From Allochromatium vinosum DSM 180 (GTDB lineage: Bacteria > Pseudomonadota > Gammaproteobacteria > Chromatiales > Chromatiaceae), in contig NC_013851.1 of the NCBI RefSeq assembly GCF_000025485.1, positions 2,213,501 to 2,277,500 on the forward strand: a DNA stretch of 64,000 nt. The letters run 5' to 3'. Below are positions 25,126 through 34,205 of the stretch, piece by piece (the first letter of the stretch is position 1; every line of letters begins with the position of its first letter). The position numbers and the translations under genes are program-made. The notes beneath the pieces are model-generated. The model saw only the letters and a program-made list of their open reading frames with translations, did no database searches and was not told where the DNA came from.

Positions 25126-26325
25126 TCACGTATCAGACGGCAGGCCGGGCGACCGGCAATCGGCCGCCGCGATCAGGAACGCGCGAAACGCCTCGAAGAC
25201 GCGGTGCATGGCCGCCGGCTTGTACGGATAGAGTTCGATCGGGTCCATGTCATGCACCACCATCGCCGGGTCGACCTCGAAGATCAGCAGCCGCCCATCG
25301 AGGGTCTCGGCACAATCGATCCCCAGATAGTCCAACCCGAATGCTGCATGGACAGCGGCCAGGGCGTGGGCATGGCGTCGAGCGAAATCCCGCTCGAAGT
25401 CGGCCATGAACGCGGCTTCCTCGGCACGTTTGGCCGCACTCACGTCCATACCGGCGTTGAGATAGTGGATCATCCAGTGATCCGAGACCCCCATGTGGAC
25501 GGCAAAGGGCCGGCCATCGATCAGGACGACGCGGAATTTGCGAAAGCGTCCATCGGGGCTGCGATAATCGACGAAGGGCGAGACGAAGAACGTCTGGCTC
25601 GACTGAGCGTCGAGGACAGCGCGTAGCGCCTCCGGAGTATCGACCTTGGTCAACCCCTGCCCGGCATGCGAATCGAGCGGACGCACCAACAGCGGAAAGT
25701 CGAGTCCCCCCCTCCCCTCCTTACCCACCAACTCCCGGAGCCGACCGCGATCGAGACGCGCCGTGAGCGGAGCGACCAGCCCCGGCCGGCCCTGGAGCCG
25801 CCGACAGGCCCGGTCGCGCGCCACCTCGAGAATGCGGCGCGGATCGTTCAAGACCGGACGTGGCCAGTCGCGCAGACGCGGCGTCCAGGCTTCGAGCAGC
25901 GTCCGGTTGGCTTCAGATTCCCCGATGGCGACGAAGAGCAGATCATGCTCGGGGAGATCGACCGGCTCCGGAACAGTCGACGACACATAGTAGAGATCGA
26001 GTTCGATGTCGCGGCCGGCGAGCAGACATTCGACCGGGACATTGGCCATGATCGCGCCCGGCGCCATGAGCGCCAGCAGCCTGAGCCGCGCCGTCCCGGT
26101 GGCTGGAATGCGATAACGCCGTTGCTGCCCGAGCGCCTCGCGCTGGAGCCTCAGCCCCATCTCGGCATTGCCGAGACACTGCAAGACGATGGATGCATCC
26201 AGCAACGCCGCGCTGTCGCTCGGATCGTCTGCTGCGCGCTGCAACAGCGACTGACCAAACGGCGCCAGATCCTCGCCCGCCAGCGCGAGCCGCAACCATT
26301 TGGCGAGACCGAGAAAGGTCGACAT
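25126..26325 (-). CDS. ATP-grasp superfamily protein with helical N-terminal domain
   Basis: A protein of about 399 residues. The first 100 residues are helical and TPR-like (LLDASIVLQCLGNAEMGLRLQREAL). The rest looks like an ATP-grasp ligase: PLLVRPLDSHAGQGLTKV for the ATP loop, RKFRVVLIDGRPF, and FGLDYLGIDCAETLDGRLLIFEVDP for the metal-binding end, where Asp replaces the more usual Asn. Such proteins join a carboxylate to an amine or thiol; the substrate is unknown. ATG 26325 starts eight bases after the serC stop, with GGAGG 11 bases upstream. It sits just after the flagellar block, convergent with it. Confidence 0.8.
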   Translation of the reverse strand: MSTFLGLAKWLRLALAGEDLAPFGQSLLQRAADDPSDSAALLDASIVLQCLGNAEMGLRLQREALGQQRRYRIPATGTARLRLLALMAPGAIMANVPVECLLAGRDIELDLYYVSSTVPEPVDLPEHDLLFVAIGESEANRTLLEAWTPRLRDWPRPVLNDPRRILEVARDRACRRLQGRPGLVAPLTARLDRGRLRELVGKEGRGGLDFPLLVRPLDSHAGQGLTKVDTPEALRAVLDAQSSQTFFVSPFVDYRSPDGRFRKFRVVLIDGRPFAVHMGVSDHWMIHYLNAGMDVSAAKRAEEAAFMADFERDFARRHAHALAAVHAAFGLDYLGIDCAETLDGRLLIFEVDPAMVVHDMDPIELYPYKPAAMHRVFEAFRAFLIAAADCRSPGLPSDT

Positions 26326-26332
26326 GGACGCT

Positions 26333-27451
26333 TCAGCCTCCATGGCGCGCAAAATCCGTCATGAACTTGGCCAGCCGCTCGACTGCGGCGAGCGACATCC
26401 CGTTGTAGATGGAGGCGCGGATGCCGCCGAGCGAGCGATGCCCCTTGAGTCCGCTGAATCCGGCCGACTCGGCGCGGTGCAGAAAATCGGCCTCGCGCTC
26501 GGGCGTCGGCAGCCGGAAGACGACGTTCATCCGCGAGCGATCCGCCGGATGCGCCCAGCCTGTATAGACATCCGGATAGCGATCGATGACCTCATAGAGA
26601 CACGCCGCCTTGTGCCGATTGAGCGCGTCCATCCGCTCCAGTCCGCCGATGTCTTCACGCAGCCAGCGCAGGACGCGCGAGACCACATAGATGGCCATGA
26701 CCGGCGGTGTGTTGTAGATCGAACGGGCCTGAAGATGGGCGCGATAGTCGAGGATATCGGGGATTCCGGGCGGCACCTGATCGAGCAGCGCGCGACGGAT
26801 GACGACCAGCGTCACCCCGGCCGGTCCCAGGTTCTTCTGCGCATGGGCATAGACCAGATCGAAACGCTCGGGGTCGCAGGGGCGCGAGAGGAAGTCCGAT
26901 GACATGTCGCAGACCCGCCTGACCCCGTCAAGTCCGGGAATATGATGGAACTGCACCCCCTCGACCGTTTCATTGGAGACATAGTGCAGATAGGCCGCCT
27001 CGGGCGAGCACTCCAGCTCGTCTGCCGTCGGCAGTCGACGAAAGCCTGCGCCCTGACGTTCGCCATCCCAAAGCACCCGCACGTCGCCTTCCAGCCGCGC
27101 GGGCGCAATGGACTTGGCGCTCCAGTAGCCGGTCCGCAGATACTCGGCCACCCGCCCCGAACCGCGCAGCAACAGCATGGGGATCATCGAGAACTGGAGC
27201 GTCGCCCCGCCCTGGAGCATGAGCACCGCATGGCTGTCGGGCAGATCCAGGAGCGCTCGGAGATCGCGCTCGGTCTGCTCGATCAACCCGGCGAACCAGT
27301 CCGAGCGATGACTGACACCCAGGATCGAGAGTCCGATCTCGGGCACGGCGTCGATCGCCTGCCGGGTCTCGGCCAGCACCACCGCCGGCAACGCGCCTGG
27401 TCCACCCGAAAAATTGAGCGCGTTGCGATCGAAAGCGGTTTCAAACGTCAT
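26333..27451 (-). CDS. serC: phosphoserine aminotransferase
   Basis: A 372-residue PLP enzyme that converts 3-phosphohydroxypyruvate and glutamate to phosphoserine in serine synthesis, and also acts in pyridoxine synthesis in many proteobacteria. NFSGGPGALPAVVL at the N-terminus, VLMLQGGATLQFSMIP, and the PLP lysine in YAHAQKNLGPAGVT are all family marks. The Asp of MSSDFLSRP precedes the lysine as expected. The length is normal. It lies between msrA upstream and an ATP-grasp gene downstream on the same strand, with short gaps. Confidence 0.95.
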   Translation of the reverse strand: MTFETAFDRNALNFSGGPGALPAVVLAETRQAIDAVPEIGLSILGVSHRSDWFAGLIEQTERDLRALLDLPDSHAVLMLQGGATLQFSMIPMLLLRGSGRVAEYLRTGYWSAKSIAPARLEGDVRVLWDGERQGAGFRRLPTADELECSPEAAYLHYVSNETVEGVQFHHIPGLDGVRRVCDMSSDFLSRPCDPERFDLVYAHAQKNLGPAGVTLVVIRRALLDQVPPGIPDILDYRAHLQARSIYNTPPVMAIYVVSRVLRWLREDIGGLERMDALNRHKAACLYEVIDRYPDVYTGWAHPADRSRMNVVFRLPTPEREADFLHRAESAGFSGLKGHRSLGGIRASIYNGMSLAAVERLAKFMTDFARHGG

Positions 27452-27472
27452 GAGCTGTCCTGGGTCAGGGTA

Positions 27473-28027
27473 TCAGGCCGAACGCCGTTCCTCGTCGGCG
27501 ACCAGATTGCGGAAACTCCGACGCAACTTGGAGAGCTTCGGCGCGATGACGGCCTGACAATAGCCCTGGGTCGGATAACGGCGATAGTAGTTCTGATGAT
27601 ACCCCTCGGCCGGATAGAATGTCGGCACGGGTTCGATCTGGGTGACTATGGGGGCCGGCCAGATCCGCCCGCCATTCAGGCGCGCGACCACAGCTTCGGC
27701 TATGGCACGCTGCCCGTCGTCGTGGTGGAAGATGGCCGATCGATACTGACTCCCGACGTCCGCCCCCTGACGGTCGCGCGTGGTCGGATCATGGGTCGCG
27801 AAGAAGACATCCAGCAGGGTCTCGTAGTCGATCACCTGATCGTCGAATTCGATCCGGACCACTTCGGCATGGCCGGTCGTCCCGGTACAGATCTGCTGAT
27901 AGGTCGGGTTGGCGATCGATCCGCCCGCATAGCCCGAGAGCACCGACTCGACACCCGCAAGCGATTGAAAGACCGCTTCCAGACACCAAAAACACCCTCC
28001 ACCGAGTGTTGCTTTGCGTATCGTCAT
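27473..28027 (-). CDS. msrA: peptide-methionine (S)-S-oxide reductase
   Basis: A 184-residue enzyme that repairs oxidised methionine in proteins. The catalytic GCFWC motif lies near residue 9, and VGSQYRSAIFHHDD and EGYHQNYY complete the active site. A Cys in GYCQAVIAPKL near the C-terminus is the likely recycling residue. I chose ATG 28027 because GGAGGGAG lies directly upstream; a longer start adds sequence unlike the family. It is read divergently from hypF and sits 21 bases upstream of serC. Confidence 0.95.
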   Translation of the reverse strand: MTIRKATLGGGCFWCLEAVFQSLAGVESVLSGYAGGSIANPTYQQICTGTTGHAEVVRIEFDDQVIDYETLLDVFFATHDPTTRDRQGADVGSQYRSAIFHHDDGQRAIAEAVVARLNGGRIWPAPIVTQIEPVPTFYPAEGYHQNYYRRYPTQGYCQAVIAPKLSKLRRSFRNLVADEERRSA

Positions 28028-28161
28028 GATCTCCCTCCAATGTTCGACATGAAACCCAAGCGGTCCGAGCGCCCGCCACGGACCGAACTCCTTCAGGTAG
28101 GGTCGCCCGCCGGTCCTGCCAAGACTGGCCATGACGCGCGCTGTGTGGCTGGGCACGCCTC

Positions 28162-30531
28162 ATGAGTGCCGAGCGTATCCGGGTGCGGGGACTGGTACAG
28201 GGGGTCGGCTTCCGCCCGACCGTATGGCGTCTGGCCCATGAGCTGGGCCTGCTCGGTGACGTGCGAAACGACGGCGAGGGGGTGCTGATCCGGCTCCAGC
28301 CGGCCGACCCGACCGCCGATGACTCAGACGCCATCGATCGCTTCTGCGCCCGCTTGCACGCCGAGTGCCCGCCGCTGGCACGCATCGACGCCGTCGAGCG
28401 TACCCGCCTGGAGGCCCGGCTCGACACCACGACCTTCGCGATCCTCGGCAGCGACGCCGGCGCCGTCCACACCGGCATCGTCGCCGATGCCGCGACCTGT
28501 CCGGCCTGTCTGGCCGAAGTCCGTGATCCGGCCGATCGACGTTATCGTTATCCGTTCACCAACTGCACCCACTGCGGGCCGCGTCTGAGCATCGTGCGCG
28601 GCATTCCCTATGATCGTGCGCGCACCAGCATGGCCGCCTTTCCGATGTGCGCGCGCTGCCGGGCTGAGTACGAGGATCCGGCCGACCGGCGCTTCCATGC
28701 CCAGCCCAATGCCTGTCCGGACTGTGGTCCGCGCCTGTGGCTGGTCGACGCCGGGGGGCGGGAGATCGCTCCGGTGGAGCTGGACGCGCCGGACGCCATT
28801 GCAGCGGCCAGCCGTCTGCTGACCGAGGGGCGAATCCTCGCGATCAAGGGCATCGGCGGCTTCCATCTGGCCTGTGACGCCACCCATGACACGGCGGTCG
28901 AGACCCTGCGCCAACGCAAGCGGCGCTTTGCCAAACCGTTTGCGTTGATGGCGCGCGATCCGGACGTGATCCGGCGTCATGCGCGGCTGTCCGAACTGGA
29001 GGCCGAATGGCTGGCGAGTCCGGCGGCGCCGATCCTCCTGCTCGAACGCCTCCGCGAGTCCGATCTCGCCCCCGGCATCGCGCCCGGTCAGTCCACGCTC
29101 GGCTTCATGCTGCCCTACAGTCCGCTGCATCATCTGCTGCTGGCCGATTGGGACCGCCCGCTGGTGATGACCAGCGGCAATCTCAGCGACGAGCCGCCGT
29201 GCATCGACAATGCCGACGCCCTCGCCCGCCTGAGTGGTCTGGCCGATCATCTGCTGCTCCACGACCGTGACATCGTCAATCGGGTCGACGACTCGGTCTG
29301 GCGCCTCATGGACGGCCGCCCTCGCCCACTGCGGCGCGCACGTGGCTATGCGCCGGCACCGATCCGACTGCCGCCCGGATTCGCGTCGACGGCGCCGATC
29401 CTGGCCCTGGGCGGTGAACTCAAGAACAGCGTCTGCCTGATCCGCGACGGCTCGGCGATCCTCTCGCAACATCTGGGCGATCTGGAGGAGGCGCGCACCG
29501 CGCGAGAGTATCGCGCCACGCTCGCCCTCTATGGCGAGCTGTTCCAGCATCGTCCCGAGATCCTGGCCGTCGACCGCCATCCCGACTATCACTCCACGCA
29601 GCTCGGGCGCGCCTGGGCCGAACGCGAGGGATTGACGCTGATCGAGGTCCAGCACCATCACGCCCATCTGGCCTCAGTGCTGGCCGACAACGACTGGCCG
29701 CTGGACGGCGGCGCGGTGCTCGGCATCCTGCTCGACGGCCTGGGGCTGGGCGAGGATGGGACGCTGTGGGGTGGTGAGTTCCTGCTGGGGGACTATCGGA
29801 GCGTTCAGCGGGTCGGACATCTGACACCGGCGGCCATGCCGGGCGGCGTCCGGGCCATCCGCGAGCCCTGGCGCAATCTGCTGGCGCGGCTGGAGGACGC
29901 CGGCGGCTGGGAGCACTGGCGCGCGCGCTATCCCGACCTCGAGGTGATGCGGCGTCTGGAAGCCCAGCCGATCGGTCTGGCACGAAGCCTGATCGCGCGC
30001 GGCCTGAACGCACCCCGCTCGAGTTCGGCCGGACGGCTGTTCGATGCGGTGGCGGCGGCACTCGGCCTGGGTGGCGAGACCCTGAGTTATGAAGGACAGG
30101 CGGCGATCGAACTGGAGGCCCTGGCATCGACGTTTGCGCGGACATCCGGCACCGAGTCGGGCTATGTCTTCGATCTCGACTGTTCGAACCGCCCCTGGCG
30201 TCTGGACCCGACGCCGCTGTGGGACGCGCTTTTGTCCGACCTGGAGCATGGTCTGCCACCGGCTCGCGTCGCGGCACGGTTCCACCTTGGCTTCGCCGCC
30301 GCCATCAGCGACATGGGCGCGCGGCTGGCGCGAGATCTCGCTGTCGAGACCATCGCACTCTCAGGTGGCGTGTTTCAGAACCGATTGCTGCTGGAATCGG
30401 TCGCTGGTGGGCTACGCGATGCGGGACTGAAGCCACTCGTCCATCGCCGGCTGCCAGCCAACGACGGCGGACTGGCACTTGGTCAGGCCTGTATCGCGGC
30501 CGCGCTGACGAGCGACGCGGCCGGAGCCTGA
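28162..30531 (+). CDS. hypF: carbamoyltransferase HypF, [NiFe]-hydrogenase maturation
   Basis: A 789-residue protein that makes the carbamoyl precursor of the cyanide ligands of [NiFe]-hydrogenase. The domains in order are acylphosphatase (RIRVRGLVQGVGFRPTVW), two zinc motifs (CPACLAEV...CTHCGPR and CARCRAEY...CPDCGPR), a YrdC-like domain (KRRFAKPFALMARD, then LVMTSGNLSDEP), and a Kae1-like domain (VQHHHAHLASVLADN, then IALSGGVFQNRLL). No other hyp or hydrogenase gene is in the window. It ends five bases from the convergent XRE gene. Confidence 0.97.
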   Translation: MSAERIRVRGLVQGVGFRPTVWRLAHELGLLGDVRNDGEGVLIRLQPADPTADDSDAIDRFCARLHAECPPLARIDAVERTRLEARLDTTTFAILGSDAGAVHTGIVADAATCPACLAEVRDPADRRYRYPFTNCTHCGPRLSIVRGIPYDRARTSMAAFPMCARCRAEYEDPADRRFHAQPNACPDCGPRLWLVDAGGREIAPVELDAPDAIAAASRLLTEGRILAIKGIGGFHLACDATHDTAVETLRQRKRRFAKPFALMARDPDVIRRHARLSELEAEWLASPAAPILLLERLRESDLAPGIAPGQSTLGFMLPYSPLHHLLLADWDRPLVMTSGNLSDEPPCIDNADALARLSGLADHLLLHDRDIVNRVDDSVWRLMDGRPRPLRRARGYAPAPIRLPPGFASTAPILALGGELKNSVCLIRDGSAILSQHLGDLEEARTAREYRATLALYGELFQHRPEILAVDRHPDYHSTQLGRAWAEREGLTLIEVQHHHAHLASVLADNDWPLDGGAVLGILLDGLGLGEDGTLWGGEFLLGDYRSVQRVGHLTPAAMPGGVRAIREPWRNLLARLEDAGGWEHWRARYPDLEVMRRLEAQPIGLARSLIARGLNAPRSSSAGRLFDAVAAALGLGGETLSYEGQAAIELEALASTFARTSGTESGYVFDLDCSNRPWRLDPTPLWDALLSDLEHGLPPARVAARFHLGFAAAISDMGARLARDLAVETIALSGGVFQNRLLLESVAGGLRDAGLKPLVHRRLPANDGGLALGQACIAAALTSDAAGA

Positions 30532-30536
30532 GCCGG

Positions 30537-30881
30537 TCAGCCTTCACCCGCCGGCGCGATCGTGTCGAGCACCTGACGACGCCCTTTTTCATCCATGGCG
30601 CGGAAGGCTTCGACGAGCTGGCGTTCCTCGGGGGTGAGCGGACCACAGTCGTCGAGCATCAGCAGCCAGGCCGGCGTCACGTCACCGAAGGCCGCGGCCA
30701 GCTGACAGGCCGCCTCCAGCCCCATGCGACGAATCCCCTGCTCGTAGTTGCTGATCCTGGACTTTGAGAACTGGTCCTGAGTGCGTTTGGAGAGGTCGTT
30801 GAGCGACCAGCCGCGACGCATGCGTTCGGCGCGAAGACGTTGTCCGATCCGTGCGGAGAGTTGGGCGAATTCTGGTTCCAC
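30537..30881 (-). CDS. XRE-family transcriptional regulator
   Basis: A small DNA-binding protein of about 114 residues. The helix-turn-helix lies in RLRAERMRRGWSLNDLSKRT and SRISNYEQGIRRMGLEAA, the form seen in Cro/CI-type repressors. The C-terminal half (PAWLLMLDDCGPLTPEERQLVEAFRAM) resembles the end of short proteobacterial XRE regulators. I chose GTG 30881; an in-frame start at 30983 would add 34 residues that do not look conserved. It is divergent from bacteriohemerythrin across 178 bases, so that gene is a possible target. Confidence 0.8.
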   Translation of the reverse strand: MEPEFAQLSARIGQRLRAERMRRGWSLNDLSKRTQDQFSKSRISNYEQGIRRMGLEAACQLAAAFGDVTPAWLLMLDDCGPLTPEERQLVEAFRAMDEKGRRQVLDTIAPAGEG

Positions 30882-31059
30882 TGTGCGATGACCCCGCTGT
30901 TGGTGTGTCCGATGTTCGATTATGTTATTCGGCCCGACGCTGCGAGTGACTTTAGCAAATCCAGTGCGAATCGCCGGGCGCATTGGGCTATGATCAAGCC
31001 GAGTCAGGCGCCGACCCCGCGCGCCGGGTTCATGAGTTCCAATCCAGACTGGGTGTCAC

Positions 31060-31479
31060 ATGTTAAGAGACTGGTCCGACGTCTACTCGATCGGCATCGC
31101 CGAGATCGACGAGCAACACCGCGGCTTCTTCGAAGCGGCTCACCGTTTGTACGAGGACATCCTCGATCGCGAGGGTCGCAACGCTGTCGTCGAGGCGATC
31201 ACCTTCATGCGCGACTATGCCAATCGGCACTTCGAAACCGAAGAAGCCTTCATGCGCGAGCACGACTATCCCGGACTCAAGGATCACCTGCGCCAGCATG
31301 CGGCCTTCTTCCGTCGCCTCGACGAGCTGGAGAACGATCTCATGATCTTCGGTCCCAGCCAGGATCTCGCCGACCGTGCGCTCGACATCACCCAGGATTG
31401 GCTCATCGATCATATCGCCGATGAGGACATGCTGTATTCGCTGCATGTCAAAACGGGAGACGCTCGGGTGACGATCTGA
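31060..31479 (+). CDS. bacteriohemerythrin
   Basis: A 139-residue oxygen-binding di-iron protein. All seven expected ligands can be seen: H20 in EQHRGFF, H57 and E61 in HFETEEAF, H76 and H80 in DHLRQHAAFF, and H118 and D123 in DHIADED. It is cytoplasmic, with no signal peptide. Such proteins bind oxygen for delivery, storage or detoxification, which suits a microaerobic or anaerobic phototroph. The C-terminus (SLHVKTGDARVTI) is short, with no added signalling domain. No good ribosome site is seen before the ATG. Confidence 0.92.
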   Translation: MLRDWSDVYSIGIAEIDEQHRGFFEAAHRLYEDILDREGRNAVVEAITFMRDYANRHFETEEAFMREHDYPGLKDHLRQHAAFFRRLDELENDLMIFGPSQDLADRALDITQDWLIDHIADEDMLYSLHVKTGDARVTI

Positions 31480-31576
31480 GGCTCCCGCTCCGACACAAAG
31501 CGAGTTCATGCGCGTCCGGTGGACAAGCATAGCGCAGTCCAGCCGGATTGTTTCAATCGAAATGGATCCTTGATAC

Positions 31577-31600
31577 GGGCGGCGATTGATTTGGCCGCCC
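31577..31600 (-). terminator. hairpin downstream of sdhA
   Basis: GGGCGGC at 31577-31583 and GCCGCCC at 31594-31600 form a perfect seven-pair stem with a ten-base loop, 28 bases past the sdhA stop. There is no clear U-tract on the minus strand. It lies between convergent genes and could stop transcription from both sides. Confidence 0.45.
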
Positions 31601-31628
31601 GGGCGGGGTATGGCCTGACGGCCCTTCG

Positions 31629-33392
31629 TCAGTACACCCGTTCCTTCGGGGGGAAGGACTCGACGGTCAGCGGCTTGGTACGCACCGGCTTGTAGTCCAT
31701 GCGGTCGCCGTCCTGATAATAGAGACTGTGCTTGAGCCAGACCTGATCGTCGCGTTCGGGATAGTCGGGGCGTGAGTGCGCGCCACGACTCTCCTGACGA
31801 TGCAGGGCGGAGACGGCGATCGACAGACCCACATCGACCATGTTCTCCAGCTCCAGCGCCTCGATGCGCGCGGTGTTGAAGACCTTGGAGTGATCGGTCA
31901 AACGCACCTCGGGCAGCCGGTCGCGCAGCGCGCGCAGACGCTCGACGCCTTCGGACATGATCTCCTCGGTGCGGAAGACGCCGGCATGGTCTTCCATGCA
32001 CTTTCGGAACTCGGCGCGCAGTTCCTGCACCGTGGCCCCCTCACCCTTCTGCTCCCAGCGCGTCAGCCGCGCCATCGCCTGATCCAGGCTCGCCGAATCG
32101 GCGGCGCGCTGGTAGGGGTTCTCGCGCACGAAGTCGATGATGTCCTTGCCCGCCAGACGCCCGAACACCAGGATGTCCAGCAGCGAGTTGCCGCCGAGAC
32201 GGTTGGCGCCGTGTACAGAGGCACAGGCGCATTCGCCCGCCGCGTAGAGTCCGACCACGACCTCCTCGGAACCCGTGCCCGCCGGCATGGCCACGCGCCC
32301 GAAGCGGTCGGTCGGGATGCCGCCCATCGCATAGTGCGCGGTCGGGAACACCGGGATGGGTTCGACGACCGGATCGCAACCGGCGAAAATCTTGCTCGAC
32401 TCGCGGATGCCCGGCAGCCGCTTGGCGATGACCGACTCGCCGAGATGGTCGAGCTTGAGCATCACATAGTCGCCGTTCTCACCGCAGCCGCGTCCTTCCT
32501 TGACCTCGGTGACGATGGCGCGCGAGACCACGTCGCGGCTGGCCAGATCCTTGGCGCGCGGCGCATAGCGCTCCATGAAGCGTTCGCCATGCTTGTTGAC
32601 GAGATAGCCGCCCTCGCCGCGCGTGCCCTCGGTGATGAGCATGCCCTTGCCGGCGATGCCGGTCGGATGGAACTGGAAGAACTCCATGTCCATCAGCGGG
32701 ATGCCGGCACGCAGGGCCATGGCGCAGCCGTCGCCGGTGTTGATGTGGGCGTTGGACGTGGTGCGGAACACCTGACCACAGCCCCCGGTCGCCAGCAGTG
32801 TGGCCTTGGATTCGATCAGCAGCGGCTCGCCGGTCTCGATCTCCAGCACCAGGGCGCCGCAGATGATGCCCTCGGCGTCGCGCACCAGATCGATGGCGAA
32901 GAACTCGTCGAAGAAGTGCGTGCGGGCGCGGATGTTCTGCTGATAGAGCGTATGCAGGATGGCGTGTCCGGTGCGATCCGCCGCCGCACAGGTGCGCGCG
33001 GCCTGATCGCCGCCGAAGTTCTGGCTCTGGCCGCCGAAGGGGCGCTGATAGATCTTGCCGTTGTCCAGGCGCGAGAAGGGCACGCCCGCGTGCTCCAGCT
33101 CATAGACGGTCGGAATGGCCTCGCGGCACATGAACTCGATGGCGTCCTGGTCGCCCAGATAGTCCGAACCCTTGACGGTGTCGAACATGTGCCAGTGCCA
33201 GGAGTCGGGCAGCACGTTGGCGAGCGCCGCGTTCACGCCGCCCTGTGCGGCCACGGTGTGCGAGCGGGTCGGAAACACCTTGGAGACGACGGCCACGCGC
33301 AGATCCGCGCCGGCCAGTTGCAGCGCCGCATTCAGGCCCGCGCCGCCGGCGCCGATGATGAGGGCGTCGAAATGACGTGTTGGAAGACTCAT
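31629..33392 (-). CDS. sdhA: succinate dehydrogenase flavoprotein subunit
   Basis: A 587-residue catalytic subunit that oxidises succinate to fumarate with covalent [18 protein letters not shown] is the dinucleotide fold, and the His of [13 protein letters not shown] is the flavin attachment site. [22 protein letters not shown] and the C-terminal [22 protein letters not shown] motifs are all present. The gene follows sdhC and sdhD with a seven-base gap, the normal order. The iron-sulfur subunit gene sdhB, which usually comes next, is not here. Confidence 0.97.
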   Translation of the reverse strand: MSLPTRHFDALIIGAGGAGLNAALQLAGADLRVAVVSKVFPTRSHTVAAQGGVNAALANVLPDSWHWHMFDTVKGSDYLGDQDAIEFMCREAIPTVYELEHAGVPFSRLDNGKIYQRPFGGQSQNFGGDQAARTCAAADRTGHAILHTLYQQNIRARTHFFDEFFAIDLVRDAEGIICGALVLEIETGEPLLIESKATLLATGGCGQVFRTTSNAHINTGDGCAMALRAGIPLMDMEFFQFHPTGIAGKGMLITEGTRGEGGYLVNKHGERFMERYAPRAKDLASRDVVSRAIVTEVKEGRGCGENGDYVMLKLDHLGESVIAKRLPGIRESSKIFAGCDPVVEPIPVFPTAHYAMGGIPTDRFGRVAMPAGTGSEEVVVGLYAAGECACASVHGANRLGGNSLLDILVFGRLAGKDIIDFVRENPYQRAADSASLDQAMARLTRWEQKGEGATVQELRAEFRKCMEDHAGVFRTEEIMSEGVERLRALRDRLPEVRLTDHSKVFNTARIEALELENMVDVGLSIAVSALHRQESRGAHSRPDYPERDDQVWLKHSLYYQDGDRMDYKPVRTKPLTVESFPPKERVY

Positions 33393-33399
33393 ACGGAAC

Positions 33400-33744
33400 T
33401 CAACCCCCGATGCCGGCAGTGATGATCGCCTTCACGAACCAGAGTCCGGAGGCGACGATGATGAAGACGAACCAGGTCATGAGACCCACGCGCAGATTGG
33501 TGAGACGCACATAATCGATCAGCACGTCGCGGATGCCGACCCAGGCATGGGCGAGCACCAGCGGCACGCCGAGCATCAGCGCCATGGCGACCAGCGGATG
33601 CGCCACCCAGGCCACCAGTTCGGCGTGGTCGGCGGGGGCGTCGAAGATGAATTTGAGCAGCAGATAGCCCGCGAGAAAGGACAGATAAATGGCCGTGGTG
33701 CGCTGCAACAGCCAGGCCATGAGTCCGGATGCTTGACGACTCAT
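33400..33744 (-). CDS. sdhD: succinate dehydrogenase membrane anchor subunit SdhD
   Basis: A hydrophobic protein of about 114 residues with three predicted membrane helices that, with SdhC, holds the heme b and quinone site. [45 protein letters not shown] and [17 protein letters not shown] are the membrane-associated segments. The His in [10 protein letters not shown] is the probable heme ligand. I chose ATG 33744, four bases after the sdhC stop; a longer frame would overlap sdhC and is Cys- and Arg-rich nonsense. Confidence 0.92.
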   Translation of the reverse strand: MSRQASGLMAWLLQRTTAIYLSFLAGYLLLKFIFDAPADHAELVAWVAHPLVAMALMLGVPLVLAHAWVGIRDVLIDYVRLTNLRVGLMTWFVFIIVASGLWFVKAIITAGIGG

Positions 33745-33748
33745 GCGT

Positions 33749-34135
33749 TCAGTCTCCCAGCAGGAACGACAGGATGATGGACAGCACCAGCAGCACAGGC
33801 GCCGCATAGAGCGTGAGACGGGCGGTTTCGCGCGCCATCGCACGATCGAGGCCGACGCCGTAGTCCAGGAAGAGATGACGGATCCCGGCGACCAGATGAT
33901 GGAACAGCGCCCAGAGCAGTCCGAGCAGAACCAGCTTGATCAGCCAGGTATCCAGAACGGCGGCGGTCGCCGCGAAGCCTTCGGGGCTGGACAGAGCCTG
34001 ATGGAACAGGATGGCGACGATCGGGATCGTGAGCACCATCAGTACACCACTGACGCGGTGGAGAATGGAGACGATACCTGACAGCGGCAGCTTGATCCGC
34101 AACAGGTCGAGAAACACGGGTCTGGGAGTAGTCAT
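33749..34135 (-). CDS. sdhC: succinate dehydrogenase cytochrome b556 subunit SdhC
   Basis: A protein of about 128 residues. MTTPRPVFLDLLRIKLPLSGIVSILHRVSG is broken here only by position but is the family's N-terminal signature, with Ser and Arg near the quinone site. HHLVAGIRHLFLDYG carries the heme-binding His. Three membrane helices are present. ATG 34135 is preferred over 34168 because family members start with this MxxPRPVxLDL motif. It is the first gene of the sdhCDA unit, with a candidate promoter 35-64 bases upstream. Confidence 0.92.
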   Translation of the reverse strand: MTTPRPVFLDLLRIKLPLSGIVSILHRVSGVLMVLTIPIVAILFHQALSSPEGFAATAAVLDTWLIKLVLLGLLWALFHHLVAGIRHLFLDYGVGLDRAMARETARLTLYAAPVLLVLSIILSFLLGD

Positions 34136-34169
34136 CTTGGAAGGGATCCAGTCTTTTGTGCGGCGCAAC

Positions 34170-34199
34170 AGAATATCGATTTGTCACCCGGTCCGGCAA
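34170..34199 (-). promoter_or_regulatory. candidate sigma-70 promoter of sdhCDA
   Basis: The minus strand reads TTGCCG (34194-34199), an 18-base spacer, then TATTCT (34170-34175). Each box matches four of six consensus bases. Transcription would start near 34163, about 28 bases before the sdhC ATG. It falls in the 70-base gap after the HAD gene on the same strand. Confidence 0.4.
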
Positions 34200-34205
34200 C
34201 TGCTA

